Source: Plantago major (taxonomy: Eukaryota > Streptophyta > Magnoliopsida > Lamiales > Plantaginaceae). Taken from it: 64,000 nt of DNA. The position numbers were made by a program, and so were the translations under genes. The notes beneath the pieces are model-generated. The model ran no database searches. It was not told the DNA's origin and saw nothing but the letters and a program-made list of their open reading frames with translations. Location of the stretch: NCBI GenBank assembly GCA_026545765.1, contig JAIFAC010000278.1, positions 62,001 to 126,000 on the forward strand, read 5' to 3'. How positions within the stretch are numbered: the stretch's first letter is position 1; every line of letters begins with the position of its first letter. Of the stretch, positions 26,390-37,600 are shown piece after piece.

Positions 26390-26970
26390 TAAGTCACGAG
26401 ATATCATTGAGGTCGATGGTATCCCCTCTCCGGGATGGATTAATCTGACACGGATGGAAGTTCTCTTGCGCTCTGGCTCCTCTCTTTGGTGGGGTTTTAG
26501 AATTCAAATGGTGCCGTGATGGGTTGCTTTGTAAATCAGTGAGTGCGCTTTATGCTTTGAAGCAGTTACTTGCGGTTATGATTGGCATTGAATTGGCTCA
26601 CACCAGTGGAATAAGATTTGGTTGAGCAATTCTACTTATGTAATTTGCTCTCCATGGTACTAACTTCGGTCCCATGATTCGAACCGTTGGCTATTGACTC
26701 TCTCTCCATATCGTGACATGGATTTTGGTGTCTCATATTTTTCGTGAAAAGCGACAGTGTTGATGCTCTCTCAAAGTTGGATCTGGAGGTTTACAGACTT
26801 CTCCTTTAGATGTCATTCGACCTCACATACGAGGACATGTGGGTTTACCTTATTATAGGTTTCCATAGCTTCTTTCGAGCACTCTTTTTCCCACCATGGG
26901 TTTTTCCCTTGGGTTTTCCATGGCCCAGGTTTTAACGAGGCCCTTGATTTGCAACCATGGATCACCTTGA
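26390..26970 (+). pseudogene. LINE ORF2 remnant: RNase H-like domain and probable C-terminus
   Basis: The domain starts at PSPGWINL (26,424-26,447), which matches the P-x-x-G-W-[IV]-K-x-N-x-D-G lead-in of plant LINE RNase H domains; the catalytic Asp itself is lost here by a shift. Further pieces are IGIELAH at 26,581-26,601 (the usual E-x-x-A helix), WNKIWLSNSTYV at 26,607-26,642 (family form W-x-E-S-D-S), VSHIFREK at 26,728-26,751 and VDALSKLD at 26,759-26,782. These lie in three frames. The last readable stretch (GFSLGFSMAQ from 26,899) meets TGA at 26,968-26,970, which I take as the approximate end of ORF2. In active elements this domain removes RNA from the RNA-DNA hybrid. Confidence 0.85.
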
Positions 26971-27100
26971 TCCCGGGTTATATTATTTTGTTTCTTTGTT
27001 TGTTTCACTTGTTTGCATTGTAACCCTTTGTGGGTTCCATTGTAATCTCTACTTTTACGCTTTGTACTCTTTTACTTTTATTAATATATGCTCTTTTATG
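26971..27100 (+). other. LINE 3' untranslated region
   Basis: T-rich non-coding stretch between the probable ORF2 stop and the poly(A) tail. AATATA at 27,083-27,088 lies 12 bases before the A run and could have served as a plant-type near-upstream polyadenylation element. Nothing else recognisable is present. Confidence 0.65.
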
Positions 27101-27114
27101 AAAAAAAAAAAAAA
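27101..27114 (+). other. LINE poly(A) tail
   Basis: A run of 14 A directly precedes GTCAAGTAGAGTTC, the start of a satellite F subunit. It fixes the LINE orientation (+) and its 3' boundary. Confidence 0.92.
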
Positions 27115-30100
27115 GTCAAGTAGAGTTCTTCGTTTGTTATACTCTTACTCATACATGCATTGTTTAAATCTGAATAGACTTCTTCATTGACATTATCCCA
27201 CTCCTTTAGTGTGTTGTTTAACTCTCAAGTAGAGTTATTAGTTTGTTGTTCATCTCTCTCCAAAGTGTGTTGTTTTATCTCTCAAGTAGAGTTGTTGGTT
27301 TGTTGTTTATTCAACTCCTTTTGTGTTTTGTTTAACTCTCAAGTAGAGTTCTTGATAGTTATTTTATTACTCCTCTTGTGTGTTGTTTAAATTTCAAATT
27401 GACTTCTCGTTTGTAATTATCTCACTTCTTTATTGTTTTGTTTAACTCTAGACTAGAATTTTACATTTGTTGTTTAACCCTCATTATGTGTGGTTTAACA
27501 CTCAAGTAAGTTCTTAGTTTGTTATACTCTTACTCCTTATGTGCATTGTTTAAATCTCTAATAGACTTCTTCATTCATTAGACATTATCCACTCCTTTAG
27601 TGTGTTGATGAACGCTCAAGTAGAGTTATTCGTTTGGTGTGCATCCCACTCCAACGTGTCTTGTTTTTATATCTCAAGTAGAGTTGTTGGTTTGTTGTTT
27701 ATTCAACTCCTTTTGTGTTTTGTTTAACTCTCAAGTAGAGTTCTTCGTTAGTTATTTTATTACTCCTCTGGTGTATTGTTTAAATCTCAAATTGACTTCT
27801 CAGATTGTAATTATCTCACTTCTTTATTGTTTTGTTTAACTCTAGACTAGAATTTTACATTTGTTGTTTAACCCACTCATTATGTGTGTGGTTTAACACT
27901 CAAGTAAGTTCTTAGTTTGTTATACTCTTACTCTTACATGCATTGTTTAAATCTCGAATAGACTTCTTCATTGACATTATCCCACTCCTTTAGTGTGTTG
28001 TTTAACTCTCAAGTAGAGTTATTAGTTTGTTGTTCATCCCTCTCCAAAGTGTGTTGTTTTATCTCTCAAGTAGAGTTGTTGGTTTGTTGTTTATTCAACT
28101 CCTTTTGTGTTTTGTTTAACTCTCAAGTAGAGTTCTTCGTTTGTTATTTTATAACTCCTCTTGTGTGTTGTTTAAATCTCAAATTGACTTCTTTGTTTGT
28201 AATTATCTCACTTCTTTATTGTTTTGTTTAACTCTAGACTAGAATTTTACATTTGTTGTTTAACCCACTCATTATCTGTGTGGTTTAACACTTTCAAGTA
28301 AGTTCTTAGTTTGTTATACTCTTACTCCTTATGTGCATTGTTTAAATCTCTAATAGACTTCTTCATTGACATTATCCACTCCTTTAGTGTGTTGTTTAAC
28401 TCTCAAGTAGAGTTATTAGTTTGTTGTTCATCCCTCTCCAAAGTGTCTTGTTTTATCTCTCAAGTAGAGTTGTTGGTTTGTTGTTTATTCAACTCCTTTT
28501 GTGTTTTGTTTAACTCTCAAGTAGAGTTCTTCTTACGTTATTTTATTACTCCGAAAGTGTGTTGTTTAAATTTAAAATTGACTTCAACGAATGTAATTAT
28601 CTCACTTCTTTATTGTTTTGTTTAACTCTAGATTAGAATTTGACATTTGTTGTTTAACCCACTCATTATGTGTGTGGTTTAACTTTTCAGTAGAGTTCTT
28701 CGTTTGTTATACTCTTACTCCTTCTGTGCATTGTTTAAATCTCGAATAGACTTCTTCATTCGACATTATCCCACTCCTTTAGTGTGTTGTTTAACTCTCA
28801 AGTAGAGTTATTAGTTTGTTGTTCATCCCTCTCCAAAGTGTGTTGTTTTTATCTCTCAAGTAGAGTTGTTGGTTTGTTGTTTATTCAACTCCTTTTGTGT
28901 TTTGTTTAACTCTCAAGTAGAGTTCTTCGTTCGTTATTTTATTACTCCTCTTGTGTGTTGTTTAAATCTCAAATTGACTTCTCCGTTTGTAATTATCTCA
29001 CTTCTTTATTGTTTTGTTTAACTCTAGACTAGAATTTTACATTTGTTGTTTAACCCACTCATTATGTGTGTGGTTTAACACTCAAGTAGAGTTCTTCGTT
29101 TGTTATACTCTTACTCCTTCCGTGCATTGTTTAAATCTCGAATAGACTTCTTCATTCGACATTATCCCACTCCTTTAGTGTGTTGTTTAACTCTCAAGTA
29201 GAGTTATTCGTTTGTTGTTCATCCCTCTCCAAAGTGTGTTGTTTTTATATCTCAAGTAGAGTTGTTGGTTTGTTGTTTATTCAACTCCTTTTGTGTTTTG
29301 TTTAACTCTCAAGTAGAGTTCTTAGTTCGTTATTTTATTACTCCTCTTGTGTGTTGTTTAAATCTCAAATTGACTTCTCCGTTTGTAATTATCTCACTTC
29401 TTTATTGTTTTGTTTAACTCTAGACTAGAATTTTACATTTGTTGTTTAACCCACTCATTATGTGTGGTTTAACACTCAGTAAGTTCTTCGTTTGTTATAC
29501 TCTTACTCCTTACATGCATTGTTTAAATCTCGAATAGACTTCTTCATTGACATTATCCCACTCCTTTAGTGTGTTGTTTAACTCTCAAGTAGAGTTATTA
29601 GTTTGTTGTTCATCCCTCTCCAAAGTGTGTTGTTTTTTCTCTCAAGTAGAGTTGTTGGTTTGTTGTTTATTCAACTCCTTTTGTGTTTTGTTTAACTCTC
29701 AAGTAGAGTTCTTCGTTCGTTATTTTATTACTCCTCTTGTGTGTTGTTTAAATCTCAAATTGACTTCGCCGTTTGTAATTATCTCACTTCTTTATTGTTT
29801 TGTTTAACTCTAGACTAGAATTTTACATTTGTTGTTTAACCCACTCATTATGTGTGTGTGGTTTAACACTCAGTAAGTTCTTCGTTTGTTATACTCTTAC
29901 TCCTTGTGCATTGTTTAAATCTCGAATAGACTTCTTCATTGACATTATCCCACTCCTTTAGTGTGTTGTTTAACTCTCAAGTAGAGTTATTCGTTTGTTG
30001 TTCATCCCCCTCCAAAGTGTGTTGTTTTTATCTCTCAAGTAGAGTTGTTGGTTTGTTGTTTATTCAACTCCTTTTGTGTGTTATTTAACTCTCAAGTAGA

Positions 30101-31499
30101 GTTCTTCGTTCGTTATTTTAATACTCCATTTGTGTGTTGTTTAAATTTCAAATTGACTTCTCCATTTGTAATTATCTCACTTCTTTATTGCTTTGTTTAA
30201 CTCTAGACTAGAATTTTACATTTGTTGTTTAACCCACTCATTATGTGTGTGGTTTAACACTCAGTAAGTTCTTCGTTTGTTATACTCTTACTCATACATG
30301 CATTGTTTAAATCTCGAATAGACTTCTTCATTGACATTATCCCACTCCTTTAGTGTGTTGTTTAACTCTCAAGTAGAGTTATTCGTTTGTTGTTCATCCC
30401 TCTCCAAAGTGTGTTGTTTTTATCTCTCAAGTAGAGTTGTGGTTTGTTGTTTATTCAACTCCTTTTGTGTTTTGTTTAACTCTCCAAGTAGAGTTCTTCG
30501 TCGTTATTTTATTACTCCTCTTGTGTGTTGTTTAAATCTCAAATTGACTTCACCGTTTGTAATTATCTCACTTCTTTATTGTTTTGTTTAACTCTGACTA
30601 GAATTTTACATTTGTTGTTTAACCCACTCATTATGTGTGGTTTTAACTTTTCAGTAAGTTCTTAGTTTGTTATACTCTTACTCCTTACATGCATTGTTTA
30701 AATCTCGAATAGACTTCTTCATTAGACATTATCCCACTCCTTTAGTGTGTTGGTTAACTCTCAAGTAGAGTTATTAGTTTGTTGTTCATCCCTCTCCAAA
30801 CTGTCTTGTTTTTATCTCAAGTAGAGTTGTTGGTTTGTTGTTTATTCAACTCCTTTAGTGAATTGTTAATCTCTCAACTAGAGTTCTTAATTATTTATTT
30901 TATTACTCCTCTTGTGTGTTGTTTAAATCTCAAATTGACTTCACCGTTTGTAATTATCTCACTTCTTTATTGTTTTGTTTAACTCTAGACTAGAATTTTA
31001 CATTTGTTGTTTAACCCACTCATTATGTGTGTGGTTTAACACTCAAGTATAGTTCTTAGTTTGTTATACTCTTAATCCTTATGCATTGTTTAAATCTCGA
31101 ATAGACTTCTTCATTCGACATTATCCCACTCCTTTAGTGTGTTGTTTAACTCTCAAGTAGAGTTATTCGTTTGTTGTTCATCCCTCTCCAAAGTGTGTTG
31201 TTTTTATCTCTCAAGTAGAGTTGTTGGTTTGTTGTTTATTCAACTCCTTTTGTGTTTTGTTTAACTCTCAAGTAGAGTTCTTCGGTCGTTATTTTATTAC
31301 TCCTCTTGTGTGTTGTTTAAATCTCAAATTGATTTCACCGTTTGTAATTATCTCACTTCTTTATTGTTTTGTTTAACTCTAAACTAGAATTTTACATTTG
31401 TTGTTTAACCCACTCATTATGTGTGTGGTTTAACACTCAAGTAGAGTTCTTCGTTTGTTATACTCTTACTCCTTCTGTGCATTGTTTAAATCTCGAATA

Positions 31500-31625
31500 G
31501 ACTTCTTCATTCGACATTATCCCACTCCAAAGTGTGTTGTTTTTATCTCTCAATTAGAGTTGTTGGTTTGTTGTTCATCCCTCTCCAAAGTGTCTTGTTT
31601 TTATCTCTCAAGTAGAGTTGTTGGT
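31500..31625 (+). repeat. Mosaic unit in the right array (G/A and B/A hybrids)
   Basis: Subunit G starts normally (ATAGACTTCTTCATTCGAC) but after CCCACTCC switches to the tail of A (AAAGTGTGTTGTTTTTAT). The next subunit begins like B (TTAGAGTTGTTGG) and ends like A (CATCCCTCTCCAAAGTGTC), then a normal B follows. Unit length is unchanged. This is the pattern left by out-of-register exchange or conversion between subunits. Confidence 0.75.
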
Positions 31626-34600
31626 TTGTTGTTTATTCAACTCCTTTTGTGTTTTGTTTAACTCTCAAGTAGAGTTCTTGAGTTATTTTATTACTCCTCT
31701 TGTGTGTTGTTTAAATCTCAAATTGACTTCACCGTTTGTAATTATCTCACTTCTTTATTGTTTTGTTTAACTCTAGACTAGAATTTTACATTTGTTGTTT
31801 AACCCACTCATTATGTGTGTGGTTTAACTTTTCAGTAAGTTCTTAGTTTGTTATACTCTTACTCATACATGCATTGTTTAAATCTCGAATAGACTTCTTC
31901 ATTCGACATTATTCCACTCCTTTAGTTGTGTTGTTTAACTCTCAAGTAGAGTTTCGTTTGTTGTTCATCCCTCTCCAAAGTGTCTTGTTTTTATCTCTCA
32001 AGTAGAGTTGTTGGTTTGTTGTTTATTCAACTCCTTTTGTGTTTTGTTTAACTCTCAAGAAGAGTTCTTCATTCATTATTTTATTACTCCTCTTGTGTGT
32101 TGTTTAAATCTCAAATTGACTTCGCCGTTTGTAATTATCTCACTTCTTTATTGTTTTGTAACTCTAGACTAGAATTTTACATTTGTTGTTTAACCCACTC
32201 ATTATGTGTGTCGTTTAACACTCAAGTCGAGTTCTTCGTTTGTTATACTCTTGCTCCTTATGTGCAATGTTTAAATCTCGAATAGACTTCTTCATTCGAC
32301 ATTATCCCACTCCTTTAGTGTGTTGTTTAACTCTCAAGTAGAGTTTCGTTTGTTGTTCATCCCTCTCCAAAGTGTCTTGTTTTTATCTCTCAAGTAGAGT
32401 TGTTGGTTTGTTGTTTATTCAACTCCTTTTGTGTTTTGTTTAACTCTCAAGTAGAGTTCTTCGTTCGTTATTTTATTACTCCTCTTGTGTGTTGTTTAAA
32501 TCTCAAATTGACTTCACCGTTTGTAATTATCTCACTTCTTTATTGTTTTGTTCAACTCTAGACTAGAATTTTACATTTGTTGTTTAACCCACTCATTATG
32601 TGTGTGGTTTAACACTCAGTAAGTTCTTCGTTTGTTATACTCTTACTCCTTATTGCATTGTTTAAATCTCGAATAGACTTCTTCATTGACATTATCCCAC
32701 TCCTTTAGTGTGTTGTTTAACTCTCAAGTAGAGTTATTAGTTTGTTGTTCATCCCTCTCCAAAGTGTGTGTTGTTTTATCTCTCAAGTAGAGTTGTTGGT
32801 TTGTTGTTTATTCAACTCCTTTTGTGTTTTGTTTAACTCTCAAGTAGAGTTCTTAGTTTGTTATTTTATTACTCCTCTTGTGTGTTGTTTAAATCTCAAA
32901 TTGACTTCTCGTTTGTAATTATCTCACTTCTTTATTGTTTTGTTTAACTCTGACTAGAATTTTACATTTGTTGTTTAACCACTCATTATGTGTGTGGTTT
33001 AACACTCAGTAAGTTCTTCGTTTGTTATACTCTTACTCATATGTGCATTGTTTAAATCTCGAATAGACTTCTTCATTCGATATTATCCCACTCCTTTGGT
33101 GTGTTGTTTAACTCTCAAGTAGAGTTATTGGTTTGTGGTTCATCCCTCTCCAAAGTTTGTTGTTTTATCTCTCAAGTAGAGTTGTTGGTTTGTTGTTTAT
33201 TCAACTCCTTTTGTGTTTTGTTTAACTCTCAAGTAGAGTTCTTAGATGTTATTTTATTACTCCTCTTGTGTGTTGTTTAAATCTCAAATTGACTTCACGT
33301 TTGTAATTATCTCACTTCTTTATTGTTTTGTTTAACTCTAGACTAGAATTTTACATTTGTTGTTTAACCCACACATTATGTGTGTGGTTTAACACTCAGT
33401 AAGTTCTTAGTTTGTTATACTCTTACTCATACATGCATTGTTTAAATCTGAATAGACTTCTTCATTGACATTATCCCACTCCTTTAGTGTGTTGTTTAAC
33501 TCTCAAGTTGAGTTATTGGTTTGTTGTTCATCCCTCTCCAAAGTGTGTTATCTCTCAAGTAGAGCTGTTGGTTTGTTGTTTATTCAACTCCTTTTGTGTT
33601 TTGTTTAACTCTCACGTAGAGTTCTTGATTCGTTATTTTATTAGTCCTCTTGTGTGTTGTTTGAATCTCAAATTGACTTCTCCATTTGTAATTATCTCAC
33701 TTCTTTATTGTTTTGTTTAACTCTAGACTAGAATTTTACATTTGTTGTTTAACCCACTCATTATGTGTGTGGTTTAACACTCAGTAAGTTCTTCGTTTGT
33801 TATACTCTTACTCCTTATTTGCATTGTTTAAATCTCGAATTGACTTCTTCATTCGACATTATCCCACTCCTTTAGTGTGTTCTTTAACTCTCAAGTAGAG
33901 TTATTCGTTTGTTGTTCATCCCTCTCCAAAGTGTCTTGTTTTTATCTCAAGTAGAGTTGTTGCTTTGTTGTTTATTCAACTCCTTTTGTGTTTTGTTTAA
34001 CTCTCAAGTAGAGTTCTTAGATTCGTTATTTTATTACTCCTCTTGTGTGTTGTTTAAATCTCAAATTGACTTCTCCGTTTGTAATTATCTCACTTCTTTA
34101 TTGTTTTGTTTAACTCTAGACTAGAATTTTACATTTGTTGTTTAACCCACTCATTATGTGTGTGGTTTAACACTCAGTAAGTTCTTCGTTTGTTATACTC
34201 TTACTCATACATGCATTGATTAAATCTCGAATAGACTTCTTCATTCGACATTATCCCACTCCTTTAGTGTGTTGTTTAACTCTCAAGTAGAGTTATTCGT
34301 TTGTTGTTCATCCCTCTCCAAAGTGTGTTGTTTTTATCTCTCAAGTAGAGTTGTTGGTTTGTTGTTTATTCAACTCCTTTTGTGTTTTGTTTAACTCTCA
34401 AGTAGAGTTCTTTGTTCGTTATTTTATTACTCCTCTTGTTGGTTGTTTAAATCTCAAATTGACTTCTCGTTTGTAATTATCTCACTTCTTTATTGTTTTG
34501 TTTAACTCTAGACTAGAATTTTACATTTGTTGTTTAACCCACTCATTATGTGTGTGGTTTAACACTCAAGTAAGTTCTTCGTTTGTTATACTCTTACTCA

Positions 34601-37600
34601 TACATGCATTGTTTAAATCTCGAATAGACTTCTTCATTGACATTATCCCACTCCTTTAGTGTGTTGTTTAACTCTCAAGTAGAGTTATTAGTTTGTTGTT
34701 CATCCCTCTCCAAAGTGTGTTGTTTTATCTCTCAAGTAGAGTTGTTGGTTTGTTGTTTATTCAACTCCTTTTGTGTTTTGTTTAACTCTCAAGTAGAGTT
34801 CTTCGTTTGTTATTTTATTACTCCTCTTGTGTGTTGTTTAAATCTCAAATTGACTTCTCGTTTGTAATTATCTCACTTCTTTATTGTTTTGTTTAACTCT
34901 AGACTAGAATTTTACATTTGTTGTTTAACCCACTCATTATGTGTGTGGTTTAACACTCAGTAAGTTCTTCGTTTGTTATACTCTTACTCCTTATGTGCAT
35001 TGTTTAAATCTCGAATAGACTTCTTCATTAGACATTATCCCCTCCTTTAGTGTGTTGTTTAACTCTCAAGTAGAGTTTCGTTTGTTGTTCATCCCTCTCC
35101 AAAGTGTCTTGTTTTTATCTCTCAAGTAGAGTTGTTGGTTTGTTGTTTATTCAACTCCTTTTGTGTTTTGTTTAACTCTCAAGTAGAGTTCTTAATTTTA
35201 TTTTACTACTCCTCTTGTGTGTTGTTTAAATCTCAAATTGACTTCACCGTTTGTAATTATCTCACTTCTTTATTGTTTTGTTTAACTCTAGACTAGAATT
35301 TTACATTTGTTGTTTAACCCACTCATTATGTGTGTGGTTTAACACTCAGTAAAGTTCTTCGTTTGTTATACTCTTACTCATACATGCATTGTTTAAATCT
35401 CGAATAGACTTCTTCATTCGACATTATCCCACTCCTTAGTTTGTTGTTTAACTCTCAAGTAGAGTTATTCGTTTGTTGTTCATCCCTCTCCAAAGTGTGT
35501 TGTTTTTATCTCTCAAGTAGAGTTGTTGGTTTGTTGTTTATTCAACTCCTTTTGTGTTTTGTTTAACTCTCAAGTAGAGTTCTTCGTTCGTTATTTTATT
35601 ACTCCTCTTGTGTGTTGTTTAAATCTCAAATTGACTTCTCCGTTTGTAATTATCTCACTTCTTTATTGTTTTGTTTAACTCTAGACTAGAATTTTACATT
35701 TGTTGTTTAACCCACTCATTATGTGTGTCGTTTAACACTCAGTAAGTTCTTCGTTTGTTATACTCTTACTCCTTCTGTGCATTGTTTAAATCTCGAATAG
35801 ACTTCTTCATTCGACATTATCCCACTCCTTTAGTGTGTTGTTTAACTCTCAAGTAGAGTTATTCGTTTGTTGTTCATCCCTCTCCAAAGTGTCTTGTTTT
35901 TATCTCTCAAGTAGAGTTGTTGGTTTGTTGTTTATTCAACTCCTTTTGTGTTTTGTTTAACTCTCAAGTAGAGTTCTTCGTTCGTTATTTTATTACTCCT
36001 CTTGTGTGTTGTTTAAATCTCAAATTAACTTCACCGTTTGTAAGTATCTCACTTCTTTATTGTTTTGTTTAACTCTAGACTAGAATTTTACATTTGTTAT
36101 TTAACCCACTCATTATGTGTGTGGTTAACACTCAAGTAGAGTTCTTCGTTTGTTATACTCTTAATCCTTCTGTGCAATGTTTAAATCTCGAATAGACTTC
36201 TTCATTCGACATTATCCCACTCCTTTAGTTGTGTTGTTTAACTCTCAAGTAGAGTTTCGTTTGTTGTTCATCCCTCTCCAAAGTGTGTTGTTTTATCTCT
36301 CAAGTAGAGTTGTTGGTTTGGTGTTTATTCAACTCCATTTGTGTTTTGTTTAACTCTCAAGTAGAGTTCTTCGTTCGTTATTTTATTACTCCTCTTGTGT
36401 GTTGTTTAAATCTCAAATTGAGTTCTCCGTTTGTAATTATCTTACTTCTTTATTGCTTTGTTGAACTCTTGACTAGAATTTTACATTTCTTGTTTAACCC
36501 ACTCATTATGTGTGTGGTTTAACACTCAAGTAGAGTTCTTCGTTTGTTATACTCTTACTCCTTATGTGCATTGTATAAATCTCGAATAGACGTCTTCGTT
36601 AGACATTATGCCACTCCTTTAGTGTGTTGTTTTACTCTCAAGTAGAGTTATTCGTTTGTTGTTCATCCCTCTCCAAAGTGTCTTGTTTGTATCGCTCAAA
36701 TAGAGTTGTTCGTTTGTTGTTTATTCAATTCCTTTTGTGTTTTGTTTAACTCTCAAGTGGAGTTCTTCGTTCGTTATTTTATTACTCCTCTTGTGTGTTG
36801 TTTAAATCTCAAATTGACTTCACCGTTTGTAATTATCTCACTTCTTTATTGTTTTGTTTAACTCTAGACTAGAATTTTACATTTGTTGTTTAACCCACTC
36901 ATTATGTGTGTGGTTTAACACTCAAGTAGAGTTCTTCGTTTGTATACTCTTACTCCTTCTGTGCATTGTTTAAATCTCGAATAGACTTCTTCATTCGACA
37001 TTATCCCACTCCTTTAGTGTGTTGTTTAACTCTCAAGTAGATTTATTCGTTTGTTGTTCATCCCTCTCCAAAGTGTGTTGTTTTATCTCTCAAGTAGAGT
37101 TGTTGGTTTGTTGTTTATTCAACTCCTTTTGTGTTTTGTTTAACTCTTAAGTAGAGTTCTTCGTTCGTTATTTTATTACTTCTCTTGTGTGTTGTTGAAA
37201 TCTCAAATTGACTTCACCGTTTGTAATTATCTCACTTCTTTATTGTTTTGTTTAACTCTAGACTAGAATTTTACATTTGTTGTTTAACCCACTCATTATG
37301 TGTGTGGTTTAACACTCAAGTAGAGTTCTTCATTTGTTATACTCTTACTCCTTCTGTGCATTGTTTAAATCTCGAATAGACTTCTTCATTCGACATTATC
37401 CCACTCCTTTTGTGTGTTGTTTAACTCTCAAGTAGAGTTATTAATTTGTTGTTCATCCCTCTCCAAATTGTCTTGTTTTTATCTCTCAAGTAGAGTTGTT
37501 GGTTTGTTGTTTATTCAACTCCTTTTGTGTTTTGTTTAACTCTCAAGTAGAGTTCTTCGTTCGTTATTTTATTACTCCTCTTGTGTGTTGTTTAAATCTC

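Larger units (their letters stand above)
22495..27114 (+). mobile_element. Degenerate LINE (L1-type non-LTR retrotransposon) inserted in the satellite
   Basis: This is the only non-satellite DNA in the window. Read on the + strand it carries, in order, remnants of an APE-type endonuclease (GDFN at 23,318), reverse transcriptase (YADD at 24,923), a zinc-binding region (about 26,012-26,062), an RNase H-like domain (about 26,420-26,790), a T-rich 3' end and a 14-A tail. There are no long terminal repeats, integrase or protease, which separates it from LTR elements. No ORF1 with a zinc knuckle is recognised, and at 4.6 kb it is shorter than complete plant LINEs (usually about 6-7 kb), so it is probably 5'-truncated, as expected from target-primed reverse transcription. 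Conserved motifs fall in all three frames and stops are frequent, so it is non-coding as given. No clear target-site duplication is visible. The left edge is uncertain by some tens of bases. Confidence 0.93.

Noticed and set aside
22495..27114. LTR retrotransposon or pararetrovirus insertion
   Set aside because: There are no terminal repeats, integrase, protease or tRNA primer site. The APE-type endonuclease, YADD-type RT and poly(A) tail are those of a LINE.
27971..28231. Membrane protein family suggested by many similar hydrophobic short frames
   Set aside because: Hydrophobicity follows from T-rich codons (Phe, Leu, Val, Cys); no constant start, upstream signal or intact family member is present.
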